DNA of 64,000 bases from Shouchella lonarensis (GTDB lineage Bacteria; Bacillota; Bacilli; Bacillales; Bacillaceae_D), in the NCBI RefSeq assembly GCF_900096965.1, contig NZ_FMYM01000001.1, positions 1 through 64,000 on the forward strand, written 5' to 3'. Position numbers and translations under genes: made by a program. The notes beneath the pieces were generated by a model. That model searched no databases, was not told where the DNA came from, and saw nothing but the letters and a program-made list of their open reading frames with translations. Shown piece by piece: positions 43,355-52,361 of this stretch; within the stretch, counting starts at the first letter, position 1, and each line of letters opens with the position of its first letter.

Positions 43355-45064
43355 ATGAAAGCGCTTCCTAAGAGTGTCCTTAACCATAACATGGTGGATT
43401 ATGATCATTTTGTGAAAACGTTTGATTGGAAACAAGTAGAAAAGCAGTTTTCATGGTATAAGACTGGAAAGGTAAATATGGCTTACGAGGCAGTTGACCG
43501 GCATGTAGCAGGACCGAAAGCAGATCAAGTGGCACTTCATTACAGTGATGAGACGAGAAAAGTGTTTTATACGTTTCGTGATCTACGTTGCGAATCAAAT
43601 AGAGCGGCAAATGTGTTAAAAGAGGTTGGTGTGACAAAAGGAGATCGTGTGTTTGTATTTATGCCGCGCACACCAGAGTTATATACAGGGATACTTGGTG
43701 CGCTGAAATTAGGCGCCATTGTTGGTCCGCTATTTGAAGCGTTTATGGAGAGTGCTGTATACGATCGTTTGCAAGATAGTGGCGCAAAAGTGTTATTAAC
43801 GACCCCCGATTTATTGGAGCGCGTCCCATTTGACGACTTACCGGCGTTAGAAACGGTACTTGTCGTTGCCGATTCATACGAAGACAACGGTTCTTTTTTG
43901 GATTATAAGACACGTCTATCCGCAGCGAGTAATGAATTAGAGATTACGTGGGTCGATAAAGAAGATGGCTTGATTTTACATTATACATCGGGATCAACAG
44001 GCAAACCAAAAGGTGTCTTACATGCTCATGGTGCGATGGTTCAGCACCTTCATACGGCGGAAACAGTGCTAGACTTGCAAGAAGGCGATGTTTATTGGTG
44101 TACCGCTGACCCCGGTTGGGTAACAGGTACGTCATATGGGATTTTTGCGCCGTGGTTAGCTGGAGCGACAACGGTTGTCCGGGGCGGGCGCTTTTCACCA
44201 CGAGATTGGTATGAAGTGGTTGAGCGCTATGGGGTGACAGTATGGTATAGCGCGCCAACGGCATTTCGCATGCTGATGGGATCAGGGGATGCGCTTGTAG
44301 CACAGCATAACTTGTCATCTTTGCGTCATGTGTTAAGTGTAGGGGAGCCATTAAACCCAGAAGTCATTCGCTGGGGTATGGATGTATTTGGTAAGCGTAT
44401 TCACGATACGTGGTGGATGACCGAGACCGGGGCACAAATGATTTGTAATTATCCTACGATGGATATTCGCCTCGGCTCAATGGGGAAACCGATACCTGGG
44501 GTGGAAGCGGCGATTGTCGATGATGCAGGAAAAAAATTACCACCGAACCGCATGGGGAATTTAGCACTCAAAGCCGGATGGCCATCGATGATGCGGGCAA
44601 TTTGGAATAACAAGGAGAAATATGAGAGTTATTTTATACCGGGTGATTGGTATGTATCCGGTGACTCTGCTTACATGGATGAAGATGGATATTTTTGGTT
44701 TCAAGGGAGAGTGGATGACGTCATTATGACGGCTGGTGAGAGAGTCGGTCCGTTTGAAGTAGAAAGTAAATTGATTGAGCATCCTGCCGTTGCAGAAGCA
44801 GGTGTGATTGGAAAACCGGATCCCGTGCGTGGTGAGATCATCAAAGCGTTTATTGCTTTACGCGCTGGTTACACAATGACAGATGAACTAGACGAAGAGA
44901 TCCGGGTGTTTGTGAGAAACAATTTAGCTGCACATGCCGCGCCACGTGAAATTGAATGTCGCGCGTCTTTGCCGAAAACGCGGAGTGGCAAGATTATGCG
45001 ACGCGTGTTAAAAGCATGGGAGTTAAACTTGCCAACTGGGGATTTGTCGACGATGGATGATTGA
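43355..45064 (+). CDS. acsA: Acetyl-CoA synthetase AcsA
   Basis: 569 residues; makes acetyl-CoA from acetate, ATP and CoA via acetyl-AMP. Adenylation motifs YTSGSTGKPKGVL, WWMTETGAQMI, YVSGDSAYMDEDG and the C-terminal PKTRSGKIMRR, whose Lys is the AcuA target. GAAGGGTAGGG lies upstream of the ATG. The first codons also form a cre site, as in B. subtilis, so carbon catabolite control is expected. Confidence 0.95.
   Translation: MKALPKSVLNHNMVDYDHFVKTFDWKQVEKQFSWYKTGKVNMAYEAVDRHVAGPKADQVALHYSDETRKVFYTFRDLRCESNRAANVLKEVGVTKGDRVFVFMPRTPELYTGILGALKLGAIVGPLFEAFMESAVYDRLQDSGAKVLLTTPDLLERVPFDDLPALETVLVVADSYEDNGSFLDYKTRLSAASNELEITWVDKEDGLILHYTSGSTGKPKGVLHAHGAMVQHLHTAETVLDLQEGDVYWCTADPGWVTGTSYGIFAPWLAGATTVVRGGRFSPRDWYEVVERYGVTVWYSAPTAFRMLMGSGDALVAQHNLSSLRHVLSVGEPLNPEVIRWGMDVFGKRIHDTWWMTETGAQMICNYPTMDIRLGSMGKPIPGVEAAIVDDAGKKLPPNRMGNLALKAGWPSMMRAIWNNKEKYESYFIPGDWYVSGDSAYMDEDGYFWFQGRVDDVIMTAGERVGPFEVESKLIEHPAVAEAGVIGKPDPVRGEIIKAFIALRAGYTMTDELDEEIRVFVRNNLAAHAAPREIECRASLPKTRSGKIMRRVLKAWELNLPTGDLSTMDD
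43356..43369 (+). promoter_or_regulatory. Consensus CcpA cre site across the acsA start
   Basis: TGAAAGCGCTTCCT fits every position of the cre consensus TGWAARCGYTWNCW. It starts at the second base of the acsA ATG, about 50 bp past the predicted transcript start, and suits roadblock repression by CcpA. Confidence 0.8.
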
Positions 45065-45139
45065 AGATGGGGGGCGGAGAGCCCCTCCATTTTTAAGGCT
45101 TGGAATTAAAAGATGTAGAAGAGAAAGGATGTATGAGGT

Positions 45140-45544
45140 TTGGAGAAATTATTATCATTCTTTGCCGCGGAAAATTTTGAGGTGGCACAACTGTACCTTT
45201 TTGGAGGGGTAAAGTTTTTAGATTTACTGTTACTTGTGATGGCATTGGATATTGTGACCGGTGTTATTAAAGCAATTAAAAAGGGCGAACTGCAAAGTAA
45301 GCAGAGCCTACTTGGATATTCACGTAAGTTGCTCGTACTAGTCGTGATCGTACTTGCAAATGTGATTGATCAAGTTTTAGATATGGGCGGAGCGATTACA
45401 TATGCAACAGTCGTGTTTTACATTTGTACAGAAGGACTTTCGATTTTAGAAAATCTAGCTGAGATGGGGGTAGCTATACCAACAAAACTAGCTAAAAAAC
45501 TGAAGGTCATGCAGCCTGATAGCAAGGATGAAGGAATGGGTTGA
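45140..45544 (+). CDS. Phage-type holin (Phage_holin_4 family)
   Basis: 134 residues with about three membrane helices (GVKFLDLLLLVMALDIVTGV, KLLVLVVIVLANVIDQVL, ITYATVVFYICTEGLSILEN) and a charged tail. This is the TcdE/holin-4 pattern. TTG start. No endolysin or phage gene adjoins it; it sits between acsA and a PBP gene. It may be a domesticated holin or a phage scrap. Terminator at 45582. Confidence 0.75.
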   Translation: MEKLLSFFAAENFEVAQLYLFGGVKFLDLLLLVMALDIVTGVIKAIKKGELQSKQSLLGYSRKLLVLVVIVLANVIDQVLDMGGAITYATVVFYICTEGLSILENLAEMGVAIPTKLAKKLKVMQPDSKDEGMG

Positions 45545-45581
45545 TGATACATATGGGTAGGGCAAGCAATTGCTAAATGTG

Positions 45582-45618
45582 AAAAGAGGAGTGGATTTAC
45601 TTAGTTCCCCCTCTTTTT
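45582..45618 (+). terminator. Terminator after holin
   Basis: Imperfect stem AAAAGAGGAG.../...CCCCCTCTTTTTT with a T run. Confidence 0.6.
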
Positions 45619-45746
45619 TAGATGGTAATATAATTTAGCGATTAATTATTAATTGTGACCATAGTGAAACACGAGATGTATATAACAGTAAGATGATCGT
45701 ATGTGAAATGCTAGGCAGAATAATGGTACGAATGAAGTCCCCACAC
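45619..45746. other. Intergenic stretch between holin and PBP gene ends
   Basis: A/T-rich, no gene supported. Confidence 0.4.
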
Positions 45747-45785
45747 AAAAACCATGGAAAGAAATTCATCTTTTCCATGGTTTTT
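45747..45785 (-). terminator. Bidirectional terminator after PBP gene
   Basis: Perfect 14-bp arms AAAAACCATGGAAA and TTTCCATGGTTTTT with an 11-base loop and T runs on both strands. Confidence 0.85.
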
Positions 45786-45814
45786 CTTATAAGAGGATGG
45801 TCTATACGTCTATC

Positions 45815-48250
45815 CTAGTCATTGTCAGACGCAGAATCGTTTACATCACTGTCGACTTCTCCATCCTCTTGGTTATCTTCATTTTCCTCAGTTGCCGCAT
45901 TATCCGATGTATCTCCATCGTTTTCTTCTTCTTCCTTTTGCTTTTTCTCGATCTTTTCTAATTCATTCTGTTGCTTTAACTGTGCTTGGAACGGACTAAG
46001 TCCATCAATTTTTCCAACCATATGACTAGCATACAAGTCGGAGGTGACAAGTTCTAATGCTTCGCATGCTTTACTTGGTGGTCCCCCAGTAATGGCACAG
46101 ACGCTTCTGCGTGTCAAACCACCAGGTTGAGTGAAACGCTTGCCATTCGCAGACATTAAGGATGGATTGACGTTGTAGGCGGCATGGGCGAGTCGTGCCC
46201 ATATTTTTTGTGTACGTGGTCCGGTGCCACCGCCGTAAGTGGGGTTTAAAGGGAGTTGTTTTCCCGAAAAACCATTCCAAAGCGCCAAAGTAATATTCGG
46301 ATTGGTCGCGACAAAGAGAGAGTCCTTGTTGTCATTCGTTGTTCCTGTTTTACTGGCCCAATCTGCATAAAAGATATTCCCTCCTGCAGTTGCACCTGTT
46401 GCGCCACTTTTCATCACACCACGTAACATATCGGTAACAAGGTAGCTCGTTTGCGGACTAAAGACAGTATATTGCTTGTCTTCATGTTCATAAACGACTT
46501 CTCCTGTACTCGTTTCAATTCGTTCAATCATGTATGGTTCGTGGCGAACACCATTATTAGCAAACGTGCTAAAGGCGCTGGCATTTTGTTCGACAGTAAT
46601 TTCAACAGATCCGAGTGGTGCAGATTGAATGCCGAGTATTTTTTCAACGCTGAAGTTTGCACTCGTTAAGCCAGCATTAGCGATGACTTTTTCTTTTACA
46701 CTAACGGGAGTTGCATCAGAAGCTCTGACTGCCGGCACGTTATAAGATTGTACAAGTGATTCGCGGACAGAGACGTTCCCAGCGTGTGCCCTGCCGGCAT
46801 TTCCTATTGTTTTTCCGTTACGATAGCTCATCTCTGTATCCGGAATGACCAATCCCGGTTGCGTTACTCCGGCTTCAATCGCCGGTCCATAAGCGAGTAT
46901 CGGTTTCATCGTCGAACCTGCTTGTCTTGGACTTGTTGCGTGGTTAACTTCCCATTTTTCTAGCTCTTCTCTCCGCCCACCAACAAACGAAAGAATCGCC
47001 CCAGTTTGGTTGTGCAACAACACCGCACCAAGCTCTTCTCTAATACCGCCACGATCAGGCTCAAACAAATGATCTGCACTTGCCGCAGCTTCATTCATGG
47101 CTTTGTATAAATCGTGGTCAATTGTGGTGTACACTTTATAACCTTGATTGACAAGCTCATTTTTGGCTTCTTCAGCAAACTTGTCTCGTTCAATCTTTTT
47201 AAGTGAGTCACTTAAATCGTCCCAACCTTTTCGCGCTGCAATTTTTTGTTTTACAAGAACATCGGTTGCTCGCTCTGTAATTTCTGTTGTTAAACGTGGA
47301 TACTCTTGCATCGAGTCCGGTGCTTTCTTTGCAAAGTCTGCTGTCAAGTCATAATTGCTTGCCTCTGCATACTGCTCGTCTGTAATGTATCCTTTTTCAT
47401 GCAGTCGCTCTAACACTGTTTCCAGACGTTTAAAACCTGGCTTCATGCCGTTCTCGTCTTTTAGTTGACCATCTTTTGTGAATGGAGTATAACCAAAGGG
47501 GCTTTGTGGCATGCCGGCTAAGTAAGCAGCTTGCGGTAAGTTTAGTTCTTTTGCAGAAACCCCAAACACCCCTTGTGCAGCGGTCTCGATCCCGGCAATA
47601 TTTGTCCCATTGGCGTTACGTCCGAACGGCACAACGTTTAAATACGCCTCTAAAATTTCATCCTTTGACATAAAATGTTCTAACCGTAAAGATAGGAAGA
47701 CTTCACTTGCTTTGCGATCAAAAGAAACTTCACTAGATAAAATTTGTTGCTTTACTAGTTGTTGTGTGAGCGTACTTCCGCCTGTTTGCACAGATGAATT
47801 GCTTAATTCTTGTAATGTTGCCCGTAATAACGCTTTAGGCACAATGCCGTCATGTTCATAAAAATGTTCGTCTTCTGTAGCGATAATGGCCCATTTCACT
47901 TCTTCGGCAATGTTATCAAGTGAGACGCGTTCACGTTGTAAGTCGCTACGTAAGTTTCCTAAAAATTGTTCTCCCGCCCAATATATTTTACTTGTCTCGG
48001 TTAAGTTTTCTACTAGGGCAACCATATCATTTTCGTTGTAATCAATTTCATCTTTTACAAGTGAAGCAAAATACCCCGCAGCAACTGCACCGGCAAAGAC
48101 GAGTGAAAGAAAACCAGTAATAATGGCAATGAGACATAAATTCCATAGTACTTGATAAGTGATTTCGACTTTGCGGAAGAATTGAATGCGCGCTAATTTG
48201 CGCATAAATGTGTGCCAGTAATGTCGACATTTTGCGAGCATTTCTTTCAT
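45815..48250 (-). CDS. Class A penicillin-binding protein (PBP1A family)
   Basis: 811 residues. A membrane helix (about 35-65) precedes a GT51 glycosyltransferase (ATEDEHFYEHDG, GGSTLTQQLVKQ). The transpeptidase domain follows, with SxxK in AGSTMKP near residue 445, SYN in VQSYNVPAV, and KTGTTND near 632. The last 60 residues are a strongly acidic, low-complexity tail outside the membrane. ATG is followed by a basic cytoplasmic segment; no ideal ribosome site, but GGGGG lies upstream. Polymerises and cross-links peptidoglycan. Confidence 0.93.
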   Translation of the reverse strand: MKEMLAKCRHYWHTFMRKLARIQFFRKVEITYQVLWNLCLIAIITGFLSLVFAGAVAAGYFASLVKDEIDYNENDMVALVENLTETSKIYWAGEQFLGNLRSDLQRERVSLDNIAEEVKWAIIATEDEHFYEHDGIVPKALLRATLQELSNSSVQTGGSTLTQQLVKQQILSSEVSFDRKASEVFLSLRLEHFMSKDEILEAYLNVVPFGRNANGTNIAGIETAAQGVFGVSAKELNLPQAAYLAGMPQSPFGYTPFTKDGQLKDENGMKPGFKRLETVLERLHEKGYITDEQYAEASNYDLTADFAKKAPDSMQEYPRLTTEITERATDVLVKQKIAARKGWDDLSDSLKKIERDKFAEEAKNELVNQGYKVYTTIDHDLYKAMNEAAASADHLFEPDRGGIREELGAVLLHNQTGAILSFVGGRREELEKWEVNHATSPRQAGSTMKPILAYGPAIEAGVTQPGLVIPDTEMSYRNGKTIGNAGRAHAGNVSVRESLVQSYNVPAVRASDATPVSVKEKVIANAGLTSANFSVEKILGIQSAPLGSVEITVEQNASAFSTFANNGVRHEPYMIERIETSTGEVVYEHEDKQYTVFSPQTSYLVTDMLRGVMKSGATGATAGGNIFYADWASKTGTTNDNKDSLFVATNPNITLALWNGFSGKQLPLNPTYGGGTGPRTQKIWARLAHAAYNVNPSLMSANGKRFTQPGGLTRRSVCAITGGPPSKACEALELVTSDLYASHMVGKIDGLSPFQAQLKQQNELEKIEKKQKEEEENDGDTSDNAATEENEDNQEDGEVDSDVNDSASDND

Positions 48251-48539
48251 TGTTTTCCCCCTAAAGGATGTTTTAATGTAACACTTATTTTTAGTATAAA
48301 AGCAACGTGAGGATAAATGATCTTTTTATTATACCTATGAACCATATGACGAAGCAAGAATCGACTCAGTTCTAGACATTTTGCATCGCTTTTAGTATAA
48401 CATAATGGGAAAGACGGTGTATGGCATATGATTTGAAAGATTGACACCACAAAATGAATATGTTAACAATAAAAGAAAACTTTGTTGATCAATCACGCGA
48501 TAAAAGATGGTGTTGGTAAAGATAAAGGGAGAGATCAAG
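48251..48539. other. Divergent region, PBP gene and tyrS
   Basis: About 290 bp, A/T-rich, without a gene. It lacks the T-box sequence AGGGTGGNACCGCG and its terminator hairpin, which often precede tyrS in Bacillaceae. Confidence 0.5.
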
Positions 48540-49784
48540 GTGACAGAAGAACGAGCATTGACAACAGCACAACAAGAGGCTGTAGATGAACAAATTGCTG
48601 CACTCATGCGTGGTGTGGTCGAGGTTGTACCCAAAGAAGATTTTCGTAAAAAAATTGAGGAAAGTGTGCGAACAGGTAGACCGTTAAAAATCAAGTTGGG
48701 TATGGACCCAACTGCACCTGATGTCCACCTCGGTCATACGGTCGTGATGCAAAAGTTACGTCAGTTCCAATCATATGGGCATCATATTCAATTAGTGATT
48801 GGTGACTTTACAGGAAAGATCGGTGATCCTACAGGAAAATCAGAAACACGTAAACCATTGACAGATGAGCAAGTGATGGAAAATGCTCGTACATATGTAG
48901 AGCAGTATGGCAAAGTGCTTGATATAGATAAAACGGAGGTTTTGTATAATTCCTCTTGGCTGAGTGAATTAAAGTTTGATGATGTCTTGAAATTAGCTGG
49001 TCAAATCACCGTTGCGCGCATGTTGGAGCGGGAAGACTTCAGCCAGCGTTACAAAAACGAGCAGCCGATTTCTGTGCATGAGTTCTTCTATCCATTGATG
49101 CAAGGCTATGATTCCGTAGCGATGGGAACAGACATTGAACTTGGCGGAACCGATCAGACATTTAATTTGTTGATGGGCCGACAACTACAAGAGACATATG
49201 GCAAAGAAAAACAAGTCATCATGACACTACCGTTAATTGAAGGTTTAGATGGTGTTCGGAAAATGTCTAAGTCACTTGGAAATTACATTGGTATTGATGA
49301 AGCACCAAATGAAATGTTCGGTAAAGCGATGTCGATTCCCGATGAATTGATGGTGAAATATTATCAGTTAGTGACTGACGTACCAATGGCAGATGTGGAA
49401 GCACTTGAACGAGGCTTGGCAGATGGCACGGTGCACCCGCGCGATGCAAAAATGGCGCTTGGGGCAAAGTTGGTTGAGATGTATCACAGCGAAGCAGCTG
49501 CAAAAGAGGCAAAAGATTATTTCACGACCGTATTTCAAAAACGGGCACTCCCAGATGATATGCCCGAGGTACAGTGGACAGGAGAGAAAGAAGTTCCTGT
49601 CATCGACTTGCTTGTTCAATTAAAGATGCAGTCATCTAAAGGAGAAGCCCGCCGCATGATTCAAGGTGGCGGTGTGAAGATTAACGAGGAAAAAGTGACC
49701 GACATTCATATGACTGTGCCGATTACGGATGGGATGATCGTTCAAGTTGGAAAGCGTAAGTTTATGAGGGTTTTAGAAGGGTAG
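48540..49784 (+). CDS. tyrS: Tyrosyl-tRNA synthetase TyrS
   Basis: 414 residues. Class I synthetase motifs HLGHT (HIGH) and KMSKS, tyrosine-binding region [20 protein letters not shown] and a C-terminal S4 domain ([20 protein letters not shown]). GTG at 48540 follows AAAGGGAG by about eight bases and matches the family N-terminus; a reading from 48507 is longer without support. Located beside acsA as in B. subtilis, but separated from rpsD by an accessory island. Confidence 0.94.
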   Translation: MTEERALTTAQQEAVDEQIAALMRGVVEVVPKEDFRKKIEESVRTGRPLKIKLGMDPTAPDVHLGHTVVMQKLRQFQSYGHHIQLVIGDFTGKIGDPTGKSETRKPLTDEQVMENARTYVEQYGKVLDIDKTEVLYNSSWLSELKFDDVLKLAGQITVARMLEREDFSQRYKNEQPISVHEFFYPLMQGYDSVAMGTDIELGGTDQTFNLLMGRQLQETYGKEKQVIMTLPLIEGLDGVRKMSKSLGNYIGIDEAPNEMFGKAMSIPDELMVKYYQLVTDVPMADVEALERGLADGTVHPRDAKMALGAKLVEMYHSEAAAKEAKDYFTTVFQKRALPDDMPEVQWTGEKEVPVIDLLVQLKMQSSKGEARRMIQGGGVKINEEKVTDIHMTVPITDGMIVQVGKRKFMRVLEG

Positions 49785-49828
49785 ATCGAAGTTGAAAAAC
49801 TTTAAAGCAGGAGTACTGGTCGCATATG

Positions 49829-49865
49829 AAAACGCCCCCTTGGATTTGACCGAGGGAGCGTTTTT
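49829..49865. terminator. Bidirectional terminator after tyrS
   Basis: Stem AAAACGCCCCCTTGG/CCGAGGGAGCGTTTT with one mismatch and a T run. Confidence 0.8.
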
Positions 49866-49867
49866 CA

Positions 49868-50053
49868 TCAATTGCCAAGCCACAAAACAGGAACAGAGAC
49901 CAATGTGAGTATAAGCACTAAAGTAAAGAAAATCACCCTATAGCGGACTTCCTTTTCCTTACCTTTTTTCAATTTTGCTAGATAAATAATAAAACAAGTT
50001 ATGCCTACGACAAACCACATTGCGATCAAGAAGTACTTAAAGATGTCTTCCAT
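49868..50053 (-). CDS. Small two-span membrane protein, 61 aa
   Basis: Helices FLIAMWFVVGITCFIIYLA and VIFFTLVLILTLVSVPVLWL flank a basic loop (KLKKGKEKEVRYR). ATG at 50053 has AAAGGTGA upstream. It ends three bases from the tyrS terminator. Not recognised; could belong to the accessory island that starts here. Confidence 0.65.
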   Translation of the reverse strand: MEDIFKYFLIAMWFVVGITCFIIYLAKLKKGKEKEVRYRVIFFTLVLILTLVSVPVLWLGN

Positions 50054-50170
50054 ATGCATCACCTTTTCTGGGAATTGTCAGAACCTACACACATACTATA
50101 GTATACGTGTATATCCCGAAAAAATAAACAGAAAATTTCATTGTGATTTAATTTGTGTGCTATATACCAA

Positions 50171-50800
50171 TTACAAAGGAGTTACTCGGAAAATAGCAAC
50201 CCATGTAACACCGACGTAAACACCTCTACCTTTATTATTAGCATCAACCCGAGTGGCTAATAAGGCGAAATATCCTGCATTTATCGTACCAAAAGCTATG
50301 CCAGGCGGGAAAAAGTAAGAAGCCCCTGCTACAATTGTAGCCCCAGCCGCCACTGAATGAAGGTAGCTTATATACCTGCGCGTTTGAGCACGGTCAAACT
50401 TTCGGTCATAACCCCACCAATGATATGTCCAACGGCCATAAACAGTATTTACTCCGACTTCGGGGTCTTTCACCACCACATCCAAGTCCGAAGAAATAGC
50501 AAGATTACCCTCGGCTACCTCGCTATTAACTTCGTCAAAGTGCTGTTGTAATGCATCGAGTTGGTATGCCTCATAAATATGCTGTGGCACATCCTTTAAC
50601 TGTAAGTAACCATCGTTTGTCACTTCTACATACGGTTCTACTGCCAAGATCAGGTCTTGTTGAGAAAGTTCAATGTTCGGCGGCTCCTCTTGCTCTACAT
50701 GTCGCTGAGAACCCTCCATCGCAAAAGTCGGAGTAGATAAAAAGCCGCTCAAAACCAGCATCAACACCAATACGCCAGCAACCATTTTTTTGAGATTCAT
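50171..50800 (-). CDS. Secreted protein with hydrophobic Gly-rich C-terminus, 209 aa
   Basis: Sec signal peptide (MNLKKMVAGVLVLMLVLSGF, likely cut at TFA-ME near 27). An acidic pro-like region (28-115) follows, then YGRWTYHWWGYDRKF and a hydrophobic, Ala/Gly-rich end with VAAGATIVAGASYFFPPGIA. That tail resembles secreted bacteriocin-like or membrane-active proteins of Bacillaceae, but no named family is certain. A four-codon ORF (ATG CGG ACA TGA) overlaps the ribosome site and its TGA overlaps the start. Divergent from the AimR-like gene. Confidence 0.7.
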   Translation of the reverse strand: MNLKKMVAGVLVLMLVLSGFLSTPTFAMEGSQRHVEQEEPPNIELSQQDLILAVEPYVEVTNDGYLQLKDVPQHIYEAYQLDALQQHFDEVNSEVAEGNLAISSDLDVVVKDPEVGVNTVYGRWTYHWWGYDRKFDRAQTRRYISYLHSVAAGATIVAGASYFFPPGIAFGTINAGYFALLATRVDANNKGRGVYVGVTWVAIFRVTPL

Positions 50801-51047
50801 GTCCGCATAACCTCCTAGATATTTTTACAGAAAAACATCGTCCGAAAACAACATCAACATTACGACAGATAAAAAAACTATTTAACTAATAACCATCTAC
50901 CTACTCCTTTTAAATTATTCCCAAGGTGTAATTACTAGATGTCCAATATATAATAACAGACTATCACACTCACTATGGACCCATTTTTCTGTCTTATTTT
51001 GTCTTTGTGGAGAAATAACCCCCACATACGCCGCGAATGAGCATTTT
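50801..51047. other. Divergent promoter region in the accessory island
   Basis: A/T-rich and non-coding. It should contain the promoter of the secreted-protein gene on the minus strand. I found no confident promoter for that strand. The AimR-side promoter lies just to the right. Confidence 0.45.
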
Positions 51048-51113
51048 TTGTCGCGAACCGACCACTTTCGATAGTATCCTTAAGCAACATGTAATTATTT
51101 GTCGTACGAAACC
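51047..51113 (+). promoter_or_regulatory. Promoter and paired motif before AimR-like gene
   Basis: TTGTCG (51048-51053), 18-bp spacer and TAGTAT (51072-51077) form a plausible promoter. The motif TTTGTCG-CGAA-CC occurs at 51047-51059 over the -35 and again at 51098-51113 downstream, each with a TCG..CGA dyad. Such spacing suits autoregulation; the binding protein is unknown. Confidence 0.4.
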
Positions 51114-51191
51114 TTGGAACTTAAGAAGGAAAATCCGCTTTTTCACTCGAAAGATCAATTAAGGATGTTAAAAACAGGGGAGGTTGAATCA

Positions 51192-52361
51192 TTGACGATT
51201 AATTATGCCATGTTGTTTGGTGCTGAAACGATCCGCAGAATGACGAAAGAGACAGAAGTAAGGTTAGCGGAAATGGATTTATGGAAGAATGACAAGGAAT
51301 GGACAGATACGCTCATGAAAAAACTAGCGCGAGAGGACTTTCTTACGTTTGACTTTGACCAAGTGGCGTATGCCGTGAAGAAGATGGCGAAACCTCTTAT
51401 GGTTGAGCTAATGAATGAGTACATTCTGTCACTTCGTTCACTGCCGCATATTAAAGATGCCTTTGAGTTTGCGACAGTTTTCCAACAAAAGGAAGTTCTT
51501 AAGTATCTTGTTGATCGTTACGAAAACGATGAGCATTTGACTGAATATGCGACCGTCTTTCGACTAGTGCTGCGATTTTTTGATGACGAACTGACGAACA
51601 ATGAACTCATTGATGAAGCACGTCATTTTACTTCGTTTGTGAAAGATCCAGTGATGAGAGTGCGACTGAAGTTGTTCGCGGCAGATGCGCATTGTCACTT
51701 AGGGCAGTTTCAAGAGGCTTTATTGTTGCTCGAAGATGTGGTAGAAGGGATATATGCACTTGAAGTAGGCTACACAAAAAGCGCGTTAGCGAGTCGCACT
51801 TTCTTGCTAGTAGGCAACTGTTTCTTATACGGTAAAGGCAGCGTGGAAAACGCCAATCTCAATTATCTTGCTGTGATTGCAACCAATGCGACACCGGATA
51901 CAGTTAAGCTAGCGGCTAATCACGGGATGGGTTTGGTCATGATGTGTAAAAATGATCGTTCTCAATGCGCATTTTACTTCGAGGAAGCGATAAGGAAAGC
52001 GAAAGAAACTGGACAGCATGCTTACAGAGAATGTTTAGAACGTGAATACTACCCGTTTGCTCGCAATATACTTGGAGAAAAGTTTGGTCTTGAAGGAGTC
52101 ATGCAAAAAGAGCAAGTACACCAATACATTGTGCGCGGTGAATATGAGAAATCACTTCGTTTGATTGAAGAATTAGAAGCGGCAGGAAAGAGTAGCCATT
52201 TTTTAACGTGGTATAAAGGAAAAGCCACGGGGAAGAGTGAGTATTTTCGGACTGCATTAGAACAATTTAAACAAGGACGATATATGTTCCTAACGTCTCT
52301 GATCCAACAAGAGCTTGAAAAATTTGAAGGCCTGAGTGCTGATGTAGGAGGAGATGTTTGA
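51192..52361 (+). CDS. AimR-like peptide-pheromone receptor (TPR regulator)
   Basis: 389 residues from TTG at 51192 (GGGGAGG eight bases upstream); the same frame is open from 51099 but has no ribosome site there. Helical repeats fill the protein. The C-terminal third (EQVHQYIVRGEYEKSLRLIE, then WYKGKATGKSEYFRTALEQF and a last helix LIQQELEKFEG) follows the pattern I recall for AimR arbitrium receptors, as does MNEYILSLRSLPHIKDAFEF. The N-terminal HTH expected of AimR is not obvious. Rap or NprR-like proteins are alternatives. The overlapping downstream prepeptide gene supports a receptor-pheromone pair. No phage genes adjoin. Confidence 0.65.
   Translation: MTINYAMLFGAETIRRMTKETEVRLAEMDLWKNDKEWTDTLMKKLAREDFLTFDFDQVAYAVKKMAKPLMVELMNEYILSLRSLPHIKDAFEFATVFQQKEVLKYLVDRYENDEHLTEYATVFRLVLRFFDDELTNNELIDEARHFTSFVKDPVMRVRLKLFAADAHCHLGQFQEALLLLEDVVEGIYALEVGYTKSALASRTFLLVGNCFLYGKGSVENANLNYLAVIATNATPDTVKLAANHGMGLVMMCKNDRSQCAFYFEEAIRKAKETGQHAYRECLEREYYPFARNILGEKFGLEGVMQKEQVHQYIVRGEYEKSLRLIEELEAAGKSSHFLTWYKGKATGKSEYFRTALEQFKQGRYMFLTSLIQQELEKFEGLSADVGGDV

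Noticed and set aside
45140-45544. Prophage at the holin
   Set aside because: Neighbouring genes are acsA and a class A PBP; there is no lysin, terminase, portal, tail or integrase gene.
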